From assembly GCF_000419685.1 (NCBI RefSeq), contig NZ_ATTM01000008.1, forward strand, positions 62,001 to 126,000: a DNA stretch of 64,000 nt, given 5' to 3'. This DNA comes from Flavobacterium antarcticum DSM 19726 (GTDB taxonomy: Bacteria > Bacteroidota > Bacteroidia > Flavobacteriales > Flavobacteriaceae). The position numbers and the translations under genes were made by a program. The notes under the pieces are model-generated. The model was not told the origin of the DNA. It did no database searches and was given only the letters and a program-made list of their open reading frames with translations. Of this stretch, positions 60,760 to 64,000 are shown in pieces. Position 1 is the stretch's first letter, and each line of letters begins with the position of its first letter.

Positions 60760-61554
60760 TTATCCTCCAACAATACTAATTGGTAATGAATACAATACAC
60801 GTACCGGACGACCATTTTGAATTCCTGGTTTCCATCGCGGTGATTTTTTAAGTACACGAATCGCTTCTGCACCTGTTCCGTAACCTAAGTCACGCATCAC
60901 TTTAATATCTGTTAACGAACCGTCTTTTTCAACAACGAACTGTACGATCACTTTTCCTTTAATGTCCTCTTCAGGAGCTCGGTAATTTTTTCCTACAAAT
61001 TCTAAGAACTTCCCGATACCACCTGGGTATTCTGGACGTACTTCAACAGCATTATAAATGGTATTGTCTTCAACAATTTTCACATCCTTATCGCCTTCTC
61101 CTGACGGAGCGTCGATAACGATTTTACCATCGTCTCTACCCTTTACATCTTTCGTTCCAACGTTTTTGTCTTTCAGTTCCTCAATAGTTTTAATTTCTTC
61201 TACTACTTTCTCTTTTTCAACAACTTTAGGCTTCACAAATTTTACCTCATCCACTTTTGGAGCAGGTGGTGGTGGTGGTGGTGGTGGCACTAAAGGTTTG
61301 ATTTCTTCCACTGGAGGTGGAATATTCAACTTTGCCATGTCTACCATCGTCACTTTCTCTTGATCTGCGTCTTCGTCAGAGCTCCAATTTATCATTGGCA
61401 ACGCTAATAATCCTGCAAAAACAGTACTACCAATCAAAAGTGCCAGTAGGGTCATTTTTGGATTTTCTTTACGTAAAACGTAGGCACCGTAAGCTTTGTT
61501 ACGACCTTCGAATACCATGTCAATCCATTTCTGTTTGTATATATCTAGTTTCAT
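60760..61554 (-). CDS. tonB: Energy transducer TonB
   Basis: 264 residues. Cytoplasmic N-terminus with FEGRNKAYGAYVLRKENP (the Bacteroidota TonB start), one membrane helix (about 35-55), a proline-rich periplasmic linker with eight consecutive prolines (about 90-97) and a C-terminal TonB domain (about 175-264: YPGGIGKFLEFVGKNY, GKVIVQFVVEKDGSLTDIKV, PRWKPGIQNG). It transduces the ExbBD proton motive force to SusC/TonB-dependent receptors. The proline run is encoded by a trinucleotide microsatellite (61265-61287). Confidence 0.95.
   Translation of the reverse strand: MKLDIYKQKWIDMVFEGRNKAYGAYVLRKENPKMTLLALLIGSTVFAGLLALPMINWSSDEDADQEKVTMVDMAKLNIPPPVEEIKPLVPPPPPPPPAPKVDEVKFVKPKVVEKEKVVEEIKTIEELKDKNVGTKDVKGRDDGKIVIDAPSGEGDKDVKIVEDNTIYNAVEVRPEYPGGIGKFLEFVGKNYRAPEEDIKGKVIVQFVVEKDGSLTDIKVMRDLGYGTGAEAIRVLKKSPRWKPGIQNGRPVRVLYSLPISIVGG
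61265..61287. repeat. GGT trinucleotide microsatellite in tonB
   Basis: Seven consecutive GGT units and a GGC on the plus strand code the proline run of TonB on the other strand (CCA codons). Slippage here changes linker length in whole residues. Confidence 0.7.
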
Positions 61555-61584
61555 ACTGTATATTTTTAAATTAAAAGAATAAAA

Positions 61585-62139
61585 CTACTCTCCAAACAAT
61601 TGATTATCTTCTTTCGTGATGTCTACAATTGCATAGACTTTCACTTTACCGATAGCCATTTCATCTAAAACATCCACTAAATTTTTATAGGTAGACTCTT
61701 TACTTGCTTTAATTAAAACAATTAAAGGTTCTCCATTTGGTTTGGCAGCTGTTCTTGTTGCTAACGGCACCGATTGGATTTTGTCTAAAATCAATTTTCG
61801 CAGACTTTCTTTCGTATAGGTCAAATCCTTAGGCCCTTCTTTTGGGCTTGCTAATTGTCCCATGTAATATTTCAATTCATCCTTTGGACCTAACACAAGG
61901 TTAAGTGTTCTTTCTTCCGAAATTAAAATATCTTCTTCTGGTTTGTTTTTATCTCCTTTATCTGGCATTGCCAAATCCATCGATTGTGGTTTTGATAACG
62001 AAGTAGTCAACATAAAGAAGGTAATCAATAAAAATGCCAAATCTACCATTGCCGTTAAATCGACACTTGAATTTTGCTTCTTACTTCTTACTTTTCCGCC
62101 TTTGCCACCTTTACTGTCGCCAGTATCTAATTGAGCCAT
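61585..62139 (-). CDS. exbD: ExbD/TolR biopolymer transport protein (second copy)
   Basis: 184 residues. One N-terminal helix, with the essential Asp in VDLTAMVDLAFLLITFF, and a periplasmic domain ending in VKVYAIVDITKEDN. It is the second of two adjacent ExbD genes; the two differ a lot in their periplasmic domains (insert LGPKDELKYYMG here). Spacing to the upstream copy is 17 bases. Confidence 0.92.
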   Translation of the reverse strand: MAQLDTGDSKGGKGGKVRSKKQNSSVDLTAMVDLAFLLITFFMLTTSLSKPQSMDLAMPDKGDKNKPEEDILISEERTLNLVLGPKDELKYYMGQLASPKEGPKDLTYTKESLRKLILDKIQSVPLATRTAAKPNGEPLIVLIKASKESTYKNLVDVLDEMAIGKVKVYAIVDITKEDNQLFGE

Positions 62140-62156
62140 TTTTTATAATGTTTTAC

Positions 62157-62768
62157 CTACTCTCCTCGTAAGCCAGTAACCAAATTGAATTTGTTTACTT
62201 TCTGATCTTGAAGAATATCAATTATTTTTTTAATTTCAGGATACTGCTCTTTTGCATCACCTTTGATTGCAAAATTCAGTTGTTTTTCGTTCACTTCTGC
62301 GTTTGCATTACGTGCTGCTTTTACCCAAACCGTCAGTTGATTGTCTAAAGAATCATGTGGAATTCCTGTTTGGACTCCTTCTTTATTTCGATCTGTTGAA
62401 GATAATTTAATCAATCCATTCAATTGATTTACCGGAACACCAAACTCTTCCATTAAGCTGAATCGTTTTTTCTCTTCATCAGTAAAGGAAAGATTGTATT
62501 CTTCGCCTATCAATTCTAACGTTTTAATTCTAACATCTGCTGCTTTCACACCAAAGAATACTTTACCGCCATCTGCAATTGTAATAATTGCAAGATCTGT
62601 GTCGGGCAATTTTACTTGCACCGTTGAAGCTGGTGTTTCAACAGGAACAATTTCCGGTTGTTTTGCAGTAGCAGTTAAGATAAAGAACGTCAACAAAAGA
62701 AAGGCAACATCACACATCGCAGTCATATCAACCGCGGTAGCTTTTTTGGACATTTTAACTTTCGCCAT
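62157..62768 (-). CDS. exbD: ExbD/TolR biopolymer transport protein (first copy)
   Basis: 203 residues with one N-terminal helix and the essential Asp in VDMTAMCDVAFLLLTFF. The C-terminal domain carries VKAARNANAEVNEKQLN and KIIDILQDQKVNKFNLV. It begins 64 bases after the exbB stop, past a strong hairpin. With ExbB it forms the proton channel that powers TonB. Confidence 0.93.
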   Translation of the reverse strand: MAKVKMSKKATAVDMTAMCDVAFLLLTFFILTATAKQPEIVPVETPASTVQVKLPDTDLAIITIADGGKVFFGVKAADVRIKTLELIGEEYNLSFTDEEKKRFSLMEEFGVPVNQLNGLIKLSSTDRNKEGVQTGIPHDSLDNQLTVWVKAARNANAEVNEKQLNFAIKGDAKEQYPEIKKIIDILQDQKVNKFNLVTGLRGE

Positions 62769-62781
62769 ATTTATTATTTAA

Positions 62782-62810
62782 TATTGCATCAAAATAAATT
62801 TGATGCAATA
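62782..62810. promoter_or_regulatory. Long intercistronic hairpin between exbB and exbD
   Basis: TATTGCATCAAA (62782-62793) and TTTGATGCAATA (62799-62810) form a perfect 12-bp stem with a five-base loop. No strong T-run follows on the minus strand, so it is more likely a stabilising or processing element than a full terminator. A 7-bp ATTATTG repeat lies beside it (62811-62831). Confidence 0.6.
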
Positions 62811-62832
62811 ATTATTGATTATTGATTATTGA

Positions 62833-63672
62833 TTAACCTCTTAAAGTTCCTCTGAAACGTCTGTAAGTACCTACGATTGTAGAAGCTGCTTCGTCAATTG
62901 AATACGTCAATGTATCAATTTTTGAAGTAAAGAAGTTGTAAGCAATAATTGCTAAAGCAGAAGTTGCAATACCTGTAGCCGTATTAATCAAGGCCTCAGA
63001 AATACCGTTTGCTAATGCTGCTTGATCCGGAGCTCCAGAAGTTGCTAATGCACCAAACGCTGTAATCATTCCCATTACGGTTCCTAAAAGACCCGCTAAT
63101 GTTCCTAAAGATACTAATGTAGAAATAACCGTCATGTTTTTTTCCAACATTGGCATCTCTAAAGAAGTAGCTTCTTCTATTTCTTTTTGAATTGTTTCAG
63201 CAGCTGCTTCACTGTCGAAACCTTCTTTTTTCACTTCGTTATATTTAATTAAAGCTGCTTTAATTGCATTTGCAACAGAACCTTTTTGTTTGTCGCAGTC
63301 TTCAATAGCACCTTCAATATTTCCCATTGTGATGTTAGATTGTACATTTTTCATGAACTTGTCTAAACTTCCTGTTCCAGCTGCTTTTGAGATTACGAAG
63401 AAACGCTCAATTGAGAATACTACTACCATTAATAACAATCCCATCAAAACAGGTACAATTTTTCCTCCTTTGTACACCATTCCTAAATAATTTTGTGGAA
63501 GTGGATGTCCCGTATTATCTCCACCTTCAAAGTTAGCTCCAGCACCCATCACATATCTCCAAATTAGAATTCCCATTCCGATACATGCAATAATTGCAAT
63601 CCCTGTGAATAAATTTCCTCCAGTTGAACCACTTTCCTTTTTCGCTATAGTAGCGTTTGATGCATTTGCCAT
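62833..63672 (-). CDS. exbB: ExbB/TolQ proton channel protein
   Basis: 279 residues. Three helices typical of MotA/TolQ/ExbB: about 22-42, 70-95 and the pair around 180-250 with VISTLVSLGTLAGLLGTVMGMI and SALAIIAYNFFTSKID. A glycine-rich insertion (GAGANFEGGDNTG) between the first two helices is typical of Bacteroidota. First gene of the Ton operon, with a -7 element at 63754-63761. Confidence 0.94.
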   Translation of the reverse strand: MANASNATIAKKESGSTGGNLFTGIAIIACIGMGILIWRYVMGAGANFEGGDNTGHPLPQNYLGMVYKGGKIVPVLMGLLLMVVVFSIERFFVISKAAGTGSLDKFMKNVQSNITMGNIEGAIEDCDKQKGSVANAIKAALIKYNEVKKEGFDSEAAAETIQKEIEEATSLEMPMLEKNMTVISTLVSLGTLAGLLGTVMGMITAFGALATSGAPDQAALANGISEALINTATGIATSALAIIAYNFFTSKIDTLTYSIDEAASTIVGTYRRFRGTLRG

Positions 63673-64000
63673 TTTTTTAAATTTTAGTTTTTAAAAATTT
63701 TAACCGTTACGCCTTCGGGCAACGATATTTCTTTTATTAATTTAACAGAACGACAAATTTATATTTTTAGACCATATAAAAAAATAAAAAAAGTCATTTT
63801 ATTAATTATTAACACTAATTTCTGATATGCAGAAAGTGAAGATAATTATTTGAAAGCCTGTAATTATTTGTTAATCACTTTAAATTAGTAAAAAAATACG
63901 ATTATTTGCTGACCAAACGGGTTATAACCGCCTTCTTACTGATAATATGATGATTTCAAAATCTACTGTCTATAAACTCCTAAACTCATCGATTTATTGC
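63673..64000. other. Upstream region of exbB, right edge of the window
   Basis: 328 bases. It carries the exbB promoter; the rest is AT-rich. A plus-strand frame beginning with ATG near 63949 (MISKSTVYKLL...) runs off the edge for about 17 codons; too short to call a gene. Confidence 0.4.
63754..63761 (-). promoter_or_regulatory. -7 element of the Ton operon
   Basis: On the minus strand TAAATTTG matches TAnnTTTG, about 82 bases before the exbB ATG, giving a leader of about 75 bases. The -33 is unclear. Confidence 0.45.

Noticed and set aside
63949-64000. Start of a plus-strand gene at the right edge
   Set aside because: Only about 17 codons are visible, with no promoter match or recognisable N-terminus.
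1-64000. tRNA, rRNA, riboswitch or replication origin
   Set aside because: No cloverleaf, rRNA segment, known aptamer core or DnaA-box cluster was recognised by eye; the TTACGT array differs from DnaA boxes.

Overview
The window looks like a chromosomal segment of a Bacteroidota bacterium, most likely a Flavobacterium-type member of the Flavobacteriaceae. This rests on AT-rich DNA, recurring TAnnTTTG -7 promoter elements with few Shine-Dalgarno sites, type IX secretion/gliding families (PorP/SprF, PorV/PorQ), a Reg_prop two-component sensor, and an ExbB-ExbD-ExbD-TonB cluster with TPR and PstS-like partners. No rRNA, tRNA, CRISPR array, complete insertion sequence or prophage was seen.

Layout. 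1-165: the start of a PpiC-type foldase. 0.36-3.2 kb: a SprF-like/OmpA-like outer membrane pair. 3.4-7.1 kb: a propeller histidine kinase and a LuxR-type response regulator in convergent overlap. 7.3-15.2 kb: housekeeping genes (prfC, a CpsB-like phosphatase, a zinc-site RecQ, pssA, a PorV/PorQ protein, a DUF4105 protein). 15.4-41.9 kb: about 24 surface-polysaccharide genes, all on the minus strand. In transcription order these are Wzm/Wzt ABC export, a WbqC/methyltransferase/acyltransferase/propeller/WecE sugar module, glycosyltransferases, a PP-loop protein, a CMP-nonulosonate synthetase-HAD fusion, a NeuB-type synthase, a pyruvyltransferase, more glycosyltransferases, an O-antigen ligase/polymerase and an initiating sugar-phosphate transferase. 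Most junctions overlap or are a few bases apart, and no good internal promoter was seen until just before the last gene.

42-45.2 kb is a gene-poor accessory pocket. It holds an orphan 250-residue protein, small ORFs, a possible DNA-binding protein of 80 residues, two helically phased direct-repeat arrays, hairpin repeats and a decayed ORF. 45.2-57.7 kb: a second RecQ that lacks the zinc cysteines, kpsF-tatC-AhpD-like, lptB, a LolC/E-like permease, a NamZ-like muramidase, a small helical protein, a YkgJ protein, a methyltransferase, a class V aminotransferase, a DUF2059 protein and queE. 57.9-63.7 kb: the Ton energisation operon.

How the genes work together. The polysaccharide operon appears to make an acidic, nonulosonate- and pyruvate-containing glycan with a WecE-derived amino-sugar. 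It would be exported by Wzm/Wzt, with KpsF (Kdo supply) and LptB (LPS transport) nearby. The most unusual signals are: a QueC-like PP-loop enzyme inside the nonulosonate genes; three direct-repeat arrays at 10-11 bp spacing; and a heptamer repeat family that lies after gene stops in the same sense orientation in all four places. All assignments come from reading the sequence and translations; no database search was possible.
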